A stretch of DNA of 64,000 nucleotides from Sipunculus nudus (lineage: Eukaryota > Annelida > Sipuncula > Golfingiida > Sipunculidae): contig CM049311.1 in assembly GCA_026874595.1 (NCBI GenBank), forward strand, positions 61,136,453 through 61,200,452. The letters are read 5' to 3'. Below the pieces are notes generated by a model, which saw only the letters and a program-made list of their open reading frames with translations, was not told where the DNA came from and ran no database searches. Position numbers and translations under genes: made by a program. This document shows, one piece after another, positions 34,681-47,045 of this stretch (the first letter of the stretch is position 1; every line of letters starts with the position of its first letter).

Positions 34681-35697
34681 ATAGTTATTATTTATGTTTT
34701 TTTAAAATATTATATATTAATATTATAATAGTTATTACATATAGAAGAGGGGTTTCCATCTAATATCAATATATATGTATATATATTTATATATATATAT
34801 ATTTATATATAATTGATAAGACCCATTCCTCTTAACCCTTATGGATCCGCCCCTATTGAGATGCCGCCCAAGTCACAAGCCAATGTACGGCTGGAAACAT
34901 CAATGAGAAAATCAGCATGAACTTAGTATTTGATTCATTCTGCTTCTCTCAGTAAGTAAACAAAGAAGAGTGGTTCAAAGATACAGAGAAAGGCAGTCGG
35001 GGAAAATATCTCTTTGATATTTATAATGGACTAGCGATAATTTATGCTGGCATTATATGGTTGATACATATACAATGCGTGTTCTTCAAAATGACATGGT
35101 CCGATGTACGGGTAGCTTAAGGATTTGAGTGCATGCAAATTAACAAATCATGGAATATAACATTTATAATTGATAAGACCCATCCGCAAAAGCCGGAGAT
35201 CAGCAAAACCCGGAGATCCGCAAAATTACCAAAGAATTTTTCATAAAATATGATAGAAGCGAACGGCTTGGTGTTAAATTTACCATGACCTAGCAAGTTT
35301 AAAATAAGAAGGGTAAATGGTGACACATATCCAAAAGAGGAAAAACTTCCAAAACATAAATATAGAAAACGAATAAAACAGTATAAAGATAAAACATATT
35401 AAAAAACAACAACAGTTTTTTTCTGTAATGTTACACTATAATTTGTTTCTGTTTGGAGGTATGTCTGCATACGGTCATGATGTACAATGTACTTTGTTGT
35501 ATGTACTATGTTTGACAAAAAAAGGCAAATTTAGAATATATGTACTCATAAATTATTGTTTAAACAAAAGACTTATATAAATATATTTTCATTGTTCATA
35601 GGTTTGAGATGAAGTCCATATATGATTTTAAATGAAAATATTATTAGGCCTACTCCTAGTTTAATTTGTTAAGAAATTAATGAAAATTTCTAATTAA

Positions 35698-36206
35698 AGG
35701 GGCCCAATCACCTACAAAGGATGTTGAATTAACACAAAAAATAACTTCTTCCTTTAAAATGAATCTGTACCTGCTAAAATATTTCCTTGAAACTGTTTGC
35801 TTACTCCTGTAAACGAGTGTTTAAAACAGTGGACCGAGTGCGATCAAAGATGTCAACATAAACACAACGCGCAGGGCCGTGTGCATCGCGGAGCCACAAC
35901 ACGTGTCAATCAGGAGACGCCCTGACTGACTTGTTCCAAAAAATGTAATACATGTTCCCGCTGGCTGATACACCGTGTCTTGCGGCTGAAAATCGTACCT
36001 CCGGTTACGCGGCCTTGTTATGATAAACAGACACACATGGATTGTGTTTACCAACACGCAGAGCCATAACAAGTTTTAAAACAGCCGTATGCGAGGTACT
36101 GAGACTGTGTGCTGAGATGGTTTTGCTGGGACACCTGTGTATAAAGCAAAACTGAACTGATAGTGAGAAAGAATAGGCATATACTATTGCGCCTGATTAT
36201 GTCCCT
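35698..36206. mobile_element. candidate TTAA-flanked MITE, 509 bp
   Basis: Ends are AGGGGCCCAATCACC and, reverse-complemented, AGGGACATAATCAGG, agreeing at 10 of the first 13 bases. TTAA stands at both junctions (35694-35697 and 36207-36210). The interior is CpG-rich compared with its surroundings and has no transposase. TTAA duplication is typical of piggyBac-like elements, but the TIR does not match any I can name. Confidence 0.45.
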
Positions 36207-36574
36207 TTAAAATTAATAATGGGCTTTATTAATAAATTTCTATTTGCATGTAGGCTTTAAACTTTAAAGTTTATCCATTATTTGCACAGTAGTATTACTC
36301 ATAATGCCGATGTATGTACGTACTAATAGCCCTGCGTAAGTGCGAACCGGAAATAGTAAGGACCTTTAGCTTTGGCTGCCGCTACATGGTAAGCCTTACT
36401 TGACAGCCATTACGCTTGTCGTAGACTCTCTAATGTCAGAGGGCCGACATGGCGCTAGCTGCAAGCCAACCTCCGTTCAGGGTCAAAGGTCTGTTGAGCC
36501 AATGATTGGACCATACCAGCCAGGATTGAAGGAGGGGAGGGGGCCGAAATGTTTGGCTAAGGCAATTGACGCAT

Positions 36575-36577
<3 letters not shown>

Positions 36578-36626
<49 letters not shown>
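36578..36626. repeat. (AT)n microsatellite
   Basis: TATATATACATA followed by an uninterrupted TA run. Confidence 0.93.
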
Positions 36627-36635
<9 letters not shown>

Positions 36636-36805
36636 AAACATCTTATAATTAGTCCAAACAACATACTAATGTTTAATTCCGATTAGAAATACAAGTCTTA
36701 TAAAATATGAATAAATAAATAAAAACCAAGGGTTCCATGGGTCCCATCGATCAGCTAAATTTTGTCAATTTACAGCAAATGCAGATTATACTTATTTCCA
36801 TTGTT

Positions 36806-37990
36806 ATTGTATCCGCCATTACGAAGTTTTGCGGATACTATGTTTTTTGACCGGGTTCCGCCGCCGCCGCCGCCGCCGTATTCGTTTCAGGAGACCACTG
36901 GACTGATTTTTCCGAAACTTGCACCAATTATCGGGTCACATGTGAACTGGTGCTTAACCCATTGGCGTTGACCTCTGACCCTTCCTCTCTGCCCAGCGTC
37001 CATTTGTGCGTCTGTATCCACACATTTACCCACATATCTCGGGAACCGTTTGACCGATCAGGAAAAATTGTACAAATGTAGCCCTTGGATAGCTTTATAA
37101 CATACACAAAAATGGTGGCGCTACCTGCAATCATTTTTGCACAGCGTCCGTCTGTTTGTCTGCATTTGGAAAAAATCACTCATATCTCGGCAGTGGTTTG
37201 ACATATCTGCCTAAAATTTTGCAGGTTAATACATCCTGGACAGCTTACTTGATTTTATGACAGGTGGCGCCACCTACATTCTAGTTTACGCTGCAGACAT
37301 CAAAGCTCATATCTCGGGAACCGTTTGACCTATTTGGCCAAAATTTTGCATATGTATAGATCTCACATAGCTCTTTATCTGTAATATCATACACAAAAAA
37401 TAGAGGGACCACCTGCAACTATTTTTGCACAGCGTCCGTCTGTTTGTCTGCTGTGGGCTAAAATCACTCATATCGCAGTAGTGGTTTGACTTATCTGCCT
37501 AAAATTATGCGTGTTTATACATTTTTGATAGCTTTCTCGATTTTTTTTGCAGGAGGCGCCACCTATATTTATGTTAACGCTGTAGACATTCAGGCTTAAA
37601 TCTCAGGACTGGTTTGACATATCCCCCTATAAATTTGCATGTGTATAGATCTCACATAGCTCTTAATCATACACAAAATTGGTGGCGCCACCTGCCACAA
37701 ATTTTGCACAAGTCCCTCTGTTTGTCTGCTGTGGGATAAAACCACTCATATAAATGTAGTGGTTTGACTTATCTGCCTAAACGTTTGCATCTGTATACAA
37801 CTTGGACAGCTTTCTGGATTTGTGGTAGGTGGCGCAACCTACATACACATTTCGGCTGCAGACATCCATGCTAATATGCAACACATCTCACTCTATTTCC
37901 CCTTGTCACTCAATCCATGCCTCACTTCACCCGTTCCACTCTGATTTTGGCGGATACACGTAGTCGCTTGTCAACTACCCGTATTCTAGT
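36806..37990 (+). mobile_element. family A element (HINE/Helentron-like), complete
   Basis: The 5' end GTATCCGCCATTACGAAG pairs with TTTTGCGGATAC to form a hairpin. TATGTTTTTTGACCGGG and a (CCG)n tract follow. Six units of about 145 bases alternate between two subtypes, one with GCACAGCGTCCGTCTG and one with CGCTGCAGACAT. Cores lie at 37116, 37264, 37405, 37553, 37682 and 37830; those at 37264 and 37682 are perfect GTGGCGCCACC. The 3' end holds TTGGCGGATAC (inverse of the 5' terminus), a short stem GTAGTCGCTTGTCAACTAC and ATTCTAGT before T. There is no coding potential. The layout fits a Helentron-associated interspersed element. Confidence 0.83.
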
Positions 37991-38418
37991 TTTTTATATA
38001 TAAGTATTTGCAAAGCTAAGAGAAATTGATTCTGCTATTTGGTGATAATCAAGTAATAAATACATAAACTAATACTTTGACATGAATGCCATGGAAAAAC
38101 CACTTTAGGTTTTTGAGAAATTGTGTTTTATATGATATTTACAGAAAGACACAGGTGGACAGAAAGGACTGATAATTTTAGTTCACTTTCTGCTCAGGCA
38201 GGAAAATAAAGATTTAAAGTTTTTTTTAACCCACTTTAATCAGCATGTGTATTTTGGCAGGAAATCACGATTTATTTAATGAATAAAATGTTATCATAGT
38301 GAATTTTTCAGGTTAACAAATATGATTAATTTTCAACACAAAAAAAAGTCTGCAAATATAAGTTAATGTAGAATCATAAGCTGATATTTATTTATCCTTA
38401 GTCTGGTCGTGTCAAATT

Positions 38419-38421
<3 letters not shown>

Positions 38422-38484
<63 letters not shown>
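38422..38484. repeat. (CA)n then (TA)n compound microsatellite
   Basis: About 19 CA units (38422-38460) run into about 12 TA units. Confidence 0.95.
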
Positions 38485-38747
38485 TTATTTAAAAGATAAA
38501 CACACAAAATAAAACGGCATCTTATAGACGATTCTTTGAATCACTATTCACCCCAAAAAAATATGTACATTGCTGTTTTTATTTTTATGAACATGCTTAA
38601 TTTTATTAACTATAATAAAAAAATTAGTAGGATTTATTTAAAATTACCTTTTCAAACCAGGTAAACACACTGTTGGTTGGATAATCATCAGTATGCTAAA
38701 TATTACCTCAACAATAATTTTATACTGAATACTGAAAGCAAACAGTT

Positions 38748-39074
38748 CAATGGTAGCACGTGCACAAGCTTCTGTTTATGTTTACAATACCGCGTCACAG
38801 ATATTACACCGCAAATAGGTCCACAGGTTTATCAATATAACAAATATGTTTTACTGAAAAATGCCGTTTGTTGGTTATAATTGGAATTGATGTTGTCGAA
38901 GCATTCTTTATATTTACTTTTTGTCTGAATTATTTTTATATGCGGGTGATATAGCTTGCGTTCGACTGGATATTGTCAGACCTCTTGCCAGTCAATTATG
39001 TGCACAAGCCACTAATTGGCTGGCAAGAGGCCGGGTCTATCTCCTGCATAGACGAAATCTCCCGCGAGGAGAAT
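38748..39074 (+). repeat. dispersed repeat R, copy 2
   Basis: Parallels 17990-18288 from CAATGGTAGCACGTGCACAAG to GAGGAGAAT. It differs by an extra segment carrying the hairpin at 38981-39030. Orientation is the same. Confidence 0.85.
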
Positions 39075-39144
39075 AGCTGCAAGCCTGAAATCATGGTACC
39101 CGGGCGACATCTACATTTATTGTATAGATGTCGCCCGGGTACCA
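38981..39144. repeat. two consecutive near-perfect hairpins
   Basis: The first has 18-base arms (38981-38998 and 39013-39030) with one mismatch and a 14-base loop. The second has perfect 20-base arms (39094-39113 and 39125-39144; TGGTACCCGGGCGACATCTA) with an 11-base loop. The small stem CTCCCGCGAGGAG lies between them. Short frames crossing these palindromes on both strands are artefacts. Confidence 0.9.
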
Positions 39145-41050
39145 GGATGCCAGCTTGGGGCCTATTGCACAACAGATCGGTCGATGTGATCCATGTTTTG
39201 TCCCGTCGTCCAATCACAGACGGAGCCTGTTATCTGGCACCCAGCCCATATGCCCAGATACAATTCGATCGTCGCACAAACGAAGGTATACACAAAGCGT
39301 ACTTCGTTCATTTGACTAATTTAGCCTGCAGATCTTATGGAAAAATTCAAATCGGCATACCCTCATGGACATGTACCCTGTGCACAGCTGACCGCTTGAA
39401 CTGACCCTCAATAAATGATCAGGTTGCAAAATTGGCTGGCTTACACATGGAAAGTCCCGTGGAAAGTCCCGGGGAAATCTCCCCATTCATGCGTCAGCAC
39501 AATGGAACCTGATTGGTTAACACTGTCGGACTTTTTGCTGCTTTGTGTCCGATGCCAAGACACCTCTCGGGATTACCAGTGCCCTGTCTTTTAGGATGAA
39601 AAAAAGTTGTCAGCTGATTCAAGGTTAGTGCTTACGTGAGAAATTTTGGGAAGCTTAAAATAAAATGACGCAATGTTGTGGCATGAGCTTATTGCATATC
39701 AACTGAATATATTTGCAGCGTAGCAACGGAATAAATATATTTGCAGCATAAAAGCGTTGGAAGATAGCATAGGAGTTAAGTCTAATTGTATGGATGGCAC
39801 AATCACGTGGTCAGGACAAAAGCACACATTGCTTACCTGGATGGGGCTATTGTGTAGTGTGATGTTTTAGCATTTGTATTTTGTAATATACTTTTAAATT
39901 GTGATCACTAAACTTACTAATATTCAAGTCAAATTTAAAAAAATACCTGTATAATTAATGCAAATATAACTTATAATAATTGATTTAGATGTATTAGGTG
40001 TAAATGTTTGGTAAACATTAAAAAAACTTAACTTTGTAATTTGTAATGTGCAATGTCGATGTGCATCTTATTCTGCCATCAGAATGATAAAAACGTCAGG
40101 GTATCGACGTGGGTGTTCAGCCAAACAGAACAGATAAAACGGGTCAGTCTTGAAGGAACAGCGTAACATGGATAAAATATGGGAATATATCTTGGAATCA
40201 TACCATATAGTGGTATGTCGAATAAAATCAGTAAAAAAAAATCTCAAAATTTACAAATCAAAATAATTTGTACATGCTTGTAAATTCTGCATATATGTGA
40301 TCCTTGGAGTTTCCTGTTATTTTCACCCTAAAATGTATAGTTTTAAATTTAAGAAATCAAATTTTAATATTCGATTAATTATCTGAAAGATATTTTAAAT
40401 TTGTAAACATAGGAGGGAAGGTAAAGACTCACCAAGTTAACCAACAAAATACAAAGAGATATAATATTTACCATCCTGAGAATCGAAAAAACTGTTACGA
40501 CTTAAACAACGTGTTCAGAGAGATATGTATACATAGTTAAAAATAAATCAGCTGTGAAAAACTTTAAAAACTATACTGTGTATTGATACAAAGCGGATGT
40601 TTACGGGTGTTTAGGATAATATATAACTTTAAAGCAGTTACAGAAATAATATAAGATGCATTATATATTTATAATGGCAATATATAAAAAAAAAATACAT
40701 GATCCTTTGATATTTTCACTGAATTTAATTGAAAAAAGATCAATGTGTCAAATTCTTTGTATCGAATGCAAATTATACTTATTGTGTAGTAAAACTTCCT
40801 CTTTTTACCTATTTACATAAAATTGAGAATAAAGATGTTTCACGCAAAATCAGATACCGTTAGCCATCATATATTAGATAGAACTGGAAAGAAAAAAAAA
40901 ATAGTTAAATAATATAAGAATAATAAAGAGTATATGCAAAACGTTTATTTGTATCATTGAGGTTTATAGATTTATTATCAAAGAATTTCTCAAAAATGTT
41001 TACTGAACATCCAATATAATAATGGATGCAACCCTATTCGGATATTTCAA
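39145..41050. other. no gene or element recognised
   Basis: Short direct repeats (GTGGAAAGTCCCG at 39450-39475; TATTTGCAGCGTA / TATTTGCAGCATA at 39708-39750) and otherwise AT-rich sequence. Confidence 0.5.
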
Positions 41051-41055
41051 ATTAA

Positions 41056-41416
41056 GCTGTGTTTTCATGTATCCGTAAAAATTGTATCCGCAAAAGATGT
41101 ACCTGAGCTCCATAGTGCGCAGTCCGCAAAAACTTCTTGCGGATATCCTTTTGCGTGCTTCTTTTTAAACTGCAAATTTTATTTTAAATGCACCCGGTGA
41201 CCTGGCGCTGGGGCACTTTTGGGAAATGAAGGCATTTTTGTTTTATTCGCAAAACGGATGAATCGCTCACCGATCCGTTTCGATGCGGTCCGTTTTTGCG
41301 GATACGCATGCGGAGGACGTTACGTATACACATGGAAACAGTTCATCTATAAAGAGGGAAGCGATTTTTTTTTGCGTACGAGACGTACGAGGTTTACGGA
41401 TACATGGAAACACAGC
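41056..41416. mobile_element. 361-bp MITE with 24-bp TIRs and TTAA flanks
   Basis: The left end GCTGTGTTTTCATGTATCCG and the right end (reverse complement) GCTGTGTTTCCATGTATCCG differ at one base across 24. TTAA stands directly outside both ends (41052-41055 and 41417-41420); a three-base TTA/TAA duplication is also possible. Inside are further ATCCGCAAAA and TTTTTGCGGATA words in inverted order. There is no open transposase frame. PIF/Harbinger or piggyBac affiliation cannot be decided. Confidence 0.8.
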
Positions 41417-41420
41417 TTAA

Positions 41421-42435
41421 GGGGAGCACCTTTTTTATCATAATGTAGCAATGTTGAAAAATAATGCAACCTCGCGATGATTAATAACACTGTTTGCATG
41501 TATACTCTAAAAAAGAAAATATCTTGAATGCGAGCTTGATGGTCTATACCGTAATAATACGTATATGGAATTTAAACTTTATTCGCCAAGACATTATCAT
41601 TAGAAACGGATCCAGGGGGTCCCGGGGGGGGGGGGGCCGCATTTTTTAGGCGCAGCAACCTTTTTAAGGGTTTCATACTATATTGTTGCGACTTGGACAC
41701 AAATTTACCGGACCTGGAGAACTTTTTTTCAGGTTTCATTTGTCCTACCGGGTTGGACCCTTCCTTTTTCTAAATCCTGTATCCGCCCCTGATCAAGGTT
41801 ACTTTATGGTTTAAACGTACAATGAGATTATCAGCGTAACGTGCACTTCAGTTGTGTTTTCAAGGGCGGATTTGGGGCACAACTCCAACTTTCCAACTTA
41901 AAATCTGTTAAATAAAATATAACACTCTTAATGCCGAAAAACAATACCGGGTGTTGCGTAATAATGTTGTTTCTGCTACCCCAGATTGCACCATTACAAA
42001 CTACTTTTTCAAAATCGGTTTACACCATTATATGGACTCCCCGCTTAGCAATGACATCGCCTAGCCTCTGCGTGTCGGTTTGTGACCTTCTGAAATCCTT
42101 TATTTGTTTAAGTTTTAATGTGACCTATCGTGTGTGTCCTTTGTTTGATCAATGACATGCTAAGATTTAGCAAACTCGTGTTGAAGTAAACCAGCCTCAA
42201 CCAGGCCGGCCGATTTAAAAAGGTACGTATGTCGTATATATGCGATCGATCATACATAAAGTGGGTGCGATGAACTAGAACTCAGGAGTCACATGTTTAT
42301 AGCAGGGCATATAGGCATCACATGATTAATAACGATACATATACGCAAAAAAGACTTATGTACATATTGGTGCGACACACAAATCATATACAGTTTGATG
42401 CGAATATATTTAATCATATCAATTTATAGATATGT
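41421..42435. other. no gene; G homopolymer at 41624-41636
   Basis: A 13-base G run in a GGATCC..GGGGG-type context typical of worn repeats. The rest is unassigned. Confidence 0.5.
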
Positions 42436-42439
<4 letters not shown>

Positions 42440-42476
<37 letters not shown>

Positions 42477-42610
42477 TTGTATATAGATTAGGATATAGAT
42501 TGTAGGAAGACAAAACCAATAACGCGAATCTCCGATAAATATCCGATAATGATCTGTATATTATTATAGAACAATGACAATATTCAAATTTACGAAACCG
42601 ATTTTTACAG
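42440..42610. repeat. (AT)n plus duplicated block, copy 1
   Basis: After the TA run (42440-42473), GTATATAGATTAGGATATAGAT..GGAAGACAA..CCGATAAATATCCGATAATGATCTG..AGAACAATGACAATATTCA follows. The same order is found at 43658-43785. Confidence 0.85.
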
Positions 42611-43569
42611 AATCAGGGTTTCTTTATATAGATGGGTATATATATGTTACATGTGCACGATCTAATTCTGATGAGACATCATACATTCGGTAATATATAA
42701 TTGTGATCTTGTATTTGTCTTATAGAACTGACTCATATGTAGCATATGTGAACTTTGTTTCCATTTCTCTCAGTAATATTTTACATAATAATGCCGTGGT
42801 AGTCCTTGATATATACATGCTTCGAAAGCTGAGAATCTGCTCTATATTAAATGTTATGAAAACTTTGCATTTGTTTATATGATTGGGTTTATCTAGATTT
42901 TAAAATATTTCAATTAATCATAAATATTTAAAAAAAATCATTATGCTTTCTTATTTCATGCGCAGAGTAACTCTGGGCACCATACTAAAAGATGATGAGG
43001 AAACCCCCAAGTCGTTTGTTAGACGTTGTTTGGTATAATTTTGAAATGTACACATATTTGTTTTTAATTTTCACTGATAAAAGGCTCTTCATTAAACACA
43101 GACATCAAATAAATATATTCTTTAAATCGAGACCATATATGATTATGTTTCGAACAGCATGTATTGAAATTGGAAATAATTTATCCATTTACGGCTAAGA
43201 AATATCAATTAAAAGTTTAAATTTATAAAATCAGTAAAACTTTTTATATTTTTTAAATGTAAAAGCAAACTTTGCAATATCTCAATTAACTTTCATGTAT
43301 CTTATTATAGTAATATTTTTAGGGTTTCTATAAATGTATGCATATCAAGGGCTCCTTTAGCGACAGTGTTTGTTGTAATGGGAGATATTAACATATAACA
43401 GGTAAGTTAAATATATACATGAAGTAAAATATTTTTCTCCATAAAAACATAGTAAATTCGAACATGTTGTTTTTAAACCGTTTGCGTATACTGTTGTGCA
43501 CAAGTGGAAAATATTGCATCGGGCGCGATCGCTGTTGCAAAACGTGTGCATCGTACCGCACAACTTTTG

Positions 43570-43570
<1 letters not shown>

Positions 43571-43630
<60 letters not shown>
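43571..43630. repeat. (AT)n-(GA)n compound microsatellite
   Basis: TA repeat to about 43605, then GA repeat of about 25 bases. Confidence 0.95.
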
Positions 43631-43631
<1 letters not shown>

Positions 43632-43657
43632 CTATTGGATCTTGCTATATTGATCGT

Positions 43658-43785
43658 TGTATATAGACTGGGATATAGATTAAAGGAAGACAAGTTCCCG
43701 ATAAATATCCGATAATGATCTGCATATGGTTATAGAACAATGACAATATTCATATTTATAAAAATCGATTTATACAGAAATTTGT
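43658..43785. repeat. duplicated block, copy 2
   Basis: Matches 42478-42610 in order and orientation, with small indels. As in copy 1, a long (AT)n run stands just upstream. Confidence 0.85.
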
Positions 43786-43789
43786 ATTT

Positions 43790-45135
43790 TTTATTGAATC
43801 AAAATAAAAAAAAATCAATCTTAATTTAGAAAGAAACATGATACAGGGAGAAAACGGTTCTGAGATAGTGTCATGTTGTCTGATATTAGCCCACTGAAAA
43901 GTGGTTTGCTGTAATTGGTTGTTTAAATCGTGTACCATATAAAAATTTGAAATTTTCAAAATAATTAAAATTTCATTTGAAAATTAATGTGAATGTCATA
44001 TAAATACATATAACCTCAGTAACAAAAACTACCCCAGGTTTAAAACGATACATTTATGTGGTCTAATCTGCATTTGAAACAGTTTTTGATTGATTTTAAT
44101 TTTAGGGGGTTTTGCGGGGGATGCTACCTTAAACTTGCCTGTTCGGTAGCCGATATAGATGTTGTAAAGAGTCTGTTCATGCTTTCTCTCATGCACACTG
44201 TATAAGCTTCATTTCTTAAGGGAACTTATACCGAGGTTCTACAGTCTACACCATTGCATACATATATCTAACGATGTAGCATCTGGTCGTCTGGAGTAAG
44301 TTCTTGTCTTCTGTTCTGTTAGCATACGGGGATGCAAATATTTGAGTCAAGCGATGGCCAGACCACACAGAGTATAGTACAAATTTACAAATTGTTTTAG
44401 AGGGTCGACCTCACATAACAAATACTTGTGAAAATCTTTCTGTTTAGTTTCTGTCAACAGGAACAAAAAAAACTTCAAGTAAATCCAATTTATAATGAAT
44501 TTAAGCATTTTAATTGACAACCTTTTGAATTTAGTTTTCGATCAGGGAACCTAGTAAACGTAAACTCCGCTAATTGGCTTCAGGTTGAACCCGCTGGACC
44601 ATGACAGGTCAATAAAAGTCAATCGGCAACTGAGGTATACCTCCGTTTAACAGCTTGTGCTAGCCAGTGGTCATTTGACCGCCGACAACTGTGCTGCACG
44701 CACACGCCCTTTTAATAACTCTATAATTTAAGCATTTAAATTGACAACCTTTGAACTGGGGAGAGATGTATATACATGTATCTGAAAACAGTTTTAGAGC
44801 GATGTATATTATGAAAATTTAGGCTAGTTTGCATTCTTTGCATTAATAAAAAAATAATAAAATAAAAATAATATTTTATTTTGTAAAGCGTATATCATCC
44901 ACGGTGATGTGCTCGGAAACGCTATTACAAGCAAGTAACTGCAAAGAAAATGACTATGAAAAAAAAATCATTTAAATAAAGATACAGACTAAAATTTAGA
45001 TGTTACTTAGGCTAGTTAAAAAATGCACATTATCCAGTAATATACTATAATATGACATTAAGCCCATTACAGTAGTTATAGAAATACGGTATAGAAATAA
45101 AAATATTTACAATCTGCAAAATTACAGGCCATCAA
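43790..45135. other. no gene recognised
   Basis: AT-rich; the short palindrome GAGGTATACCTC lies at about 44632-44643, inside a slightly GC-richer patch (44540-44710). Confidence 0.5.
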
Positions 45136-45139
45136 AATA

Positions 45140-45425
45140 TTGCACAAAAAAGTATGTCTTGGGCATTTTTTTTATTAGCAAAATTCCAATGGTAATGAAT
45201 TACACAAAGTAGTAGGACCTGCCACACAAAATGGTCTTTGAACAACCATGGAAGACTTTGTACGTGGACTTGTTCAAAGAGTAAGTCGTGTTCGGCCGAT
45301 CTGAGGAATCTTCCTGGTGTGGACGAGTGAAATAGATCTTGTAAATAGACAGGAGCGATGCGATGTTTAGTCTTGAAAAATGGTATGCCCAGTAGTATTT
45401 TTATATAAAGAAATGCGTGCCATAT
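45140..45425 (-). pseudogene. 3' remnant of a non-L1 LINE ORF2
   Basis: Read on the minus strand, one frame gives RIAPVYLQDLFHSSTPGRF then LRSAEHDLLF. A shifted frame continues SPRTKSSMVVQRPFCVAGPT and TTLCNSLPLEF. This sequence of motifs (P-YL-DL, P-R-LRS, then F-VAGP--WNSLPL) is the typical C-terminal region after the reverse transcriptase in jockey/CR1/Rex-type LINEs. At least one frameshift and a stop (near 45275) inactivate it, and no upstream reverse transcriptase is present. It differs from the L1/Tx1 elements elsewhere in the window. Confidence 0.65.
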
Positions 45426-45429
45426 TCAA

Positions 45430-47045
45430 AATTGTAAATATTAACAAGAATTCAGTCTATGCAACAGTTGTTATCTGTGCATGATCTGACACACTGAAGA
45501 CTGGCCTTTAGGATGATTAAATCAGGTTGGTTATATAAAGGCACCCCATTGGTCCGTATATTTTAAGAAATAATATTTATATCCTCGTGTAATATCTGTC
45601 AAGAAATGGATGCATTCGGTTGTCCGATGTACAAATCGATACAATATCGATATAAAATCTTCGAACAACCTAATTTTGCCAGTAGCAAATTCAAACTAAT
45701 GCAATACAGATTATCTCTATGTGGTTACTTTGTGGTTATATGCAGGTATTTACTTGTCCAGTGCGGCATATATACCGTACGTTTGTTAAGAAGGCAGTGC
45801 TGGATCTAACGAGTAAGTTATTTTAAACATTAATTGTATATAGTAAGAAAGCTATACCATCCTCAAAGAAAAACCTGAAGATATTTTTCTTCAATAGATG
45901 AGATAGTATTCAAGTTGTACATAAACATGTAAATCCGATAATTACTGTGTCAATAGTAAACATATACAAATTTAAATGTAAGCCTATCTATATGTATAAC
46001 GGTCGTGAATCTCATCCCCAATAGCTCATTACCGCATTTTCTAACCATGCAGGGTTTTTCGGATACATATCAGATGGTTTTATATATACCATGCATGGTC
46101 GCTACGAAAATACATGAATTTTTACTGTATGGGATATAACTAGAGGGTGAACGACATAAAAATACGTGTATACATGTAAGAGACTTGGGTTTAAATGCAA
46201 CTCTTGTATTTAAATGCACATCCGAATGTTTCAAACTAATAAGTTCCAAAGTGCAATTAAAATCATCAAATGCAAATACGATAGAAATGCTCGTGCAAAT
46301 GTATTTACACTTAAACACTATGTTATCATCTGATGTAAAGTTAATTGTGGATATTATACTTATTTACTTTAAACTATTGAAACAAATCATGGGAAAATAT
46401 TGTTTCATGATTCTTGACGAAGGTTTTCATTATTATTCTGATACAAGTTATTAATCTGATACTTGACAGAATGGGGGGGGGGGGGGGGGGGGGGTTAAAT
46501 ATAATAGGCACTGGAGGACCCCTCCCCCAACCGTTATTTTAAGCATATCTTATCTTTAATCAAACTGGATTTTCTTTTTTGTGAGTGCTATTTTCCCATT
46601 ATTCGGTAGTTATCCGCTCAAAGAGCCTTAAATATAACTTATCATTAATGAATGTTTTGAAGGACTTACATGTATTATAATTCGGGACGATGTTTGTACA
46701 ACCTTCTATTGTCAATAACCCTACTGAATGTACTACCTTAAAGTGTACTTATTTTATATATCACAACAATAACAACATTTTCACATTGATTTACTAACAA
46801 CAAAACGTACAATTTCAAATACACAGTAGCACAAGGAATATATGTAAAAATCTCATATACCAGATTCTATCTGCTTTGAATTTCCTCATAACAGTATTAA
46901 TCATGATAAGTAGACATACACACACGTCAAACATGACATATAACATTCAAATACATACACATTTAACTGATATTTATAGAAATCAGAGATAATTTATCGT
47001 TGGGGGGGGGGATAAAACATTGATCTCCTTTGTTTCTTTGTTTCT
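45430..47045. other. no gene; G homopolymers at 46473-46494 and 47002-47011
   Basis: A 22-base and a 10-base G run. The reading frames at 46070-46454 overlap on both strands and show no family resemblance. Confidence 0.55.

Noticed and set aside
34531-34728. Frame encoding repeated YI residues, and similar ones at 11132, 12543, 12633, 19604, 19698, 36400 and 43388
   Set aside because: All are translations of (AT)n microsatellites.
38973-39404. A 143-codon frame and its antisense partner
   Set aside because: Both run through the two palindromes at 38981-39144, which opens frames on both strands by symmetry; no family resemblance.
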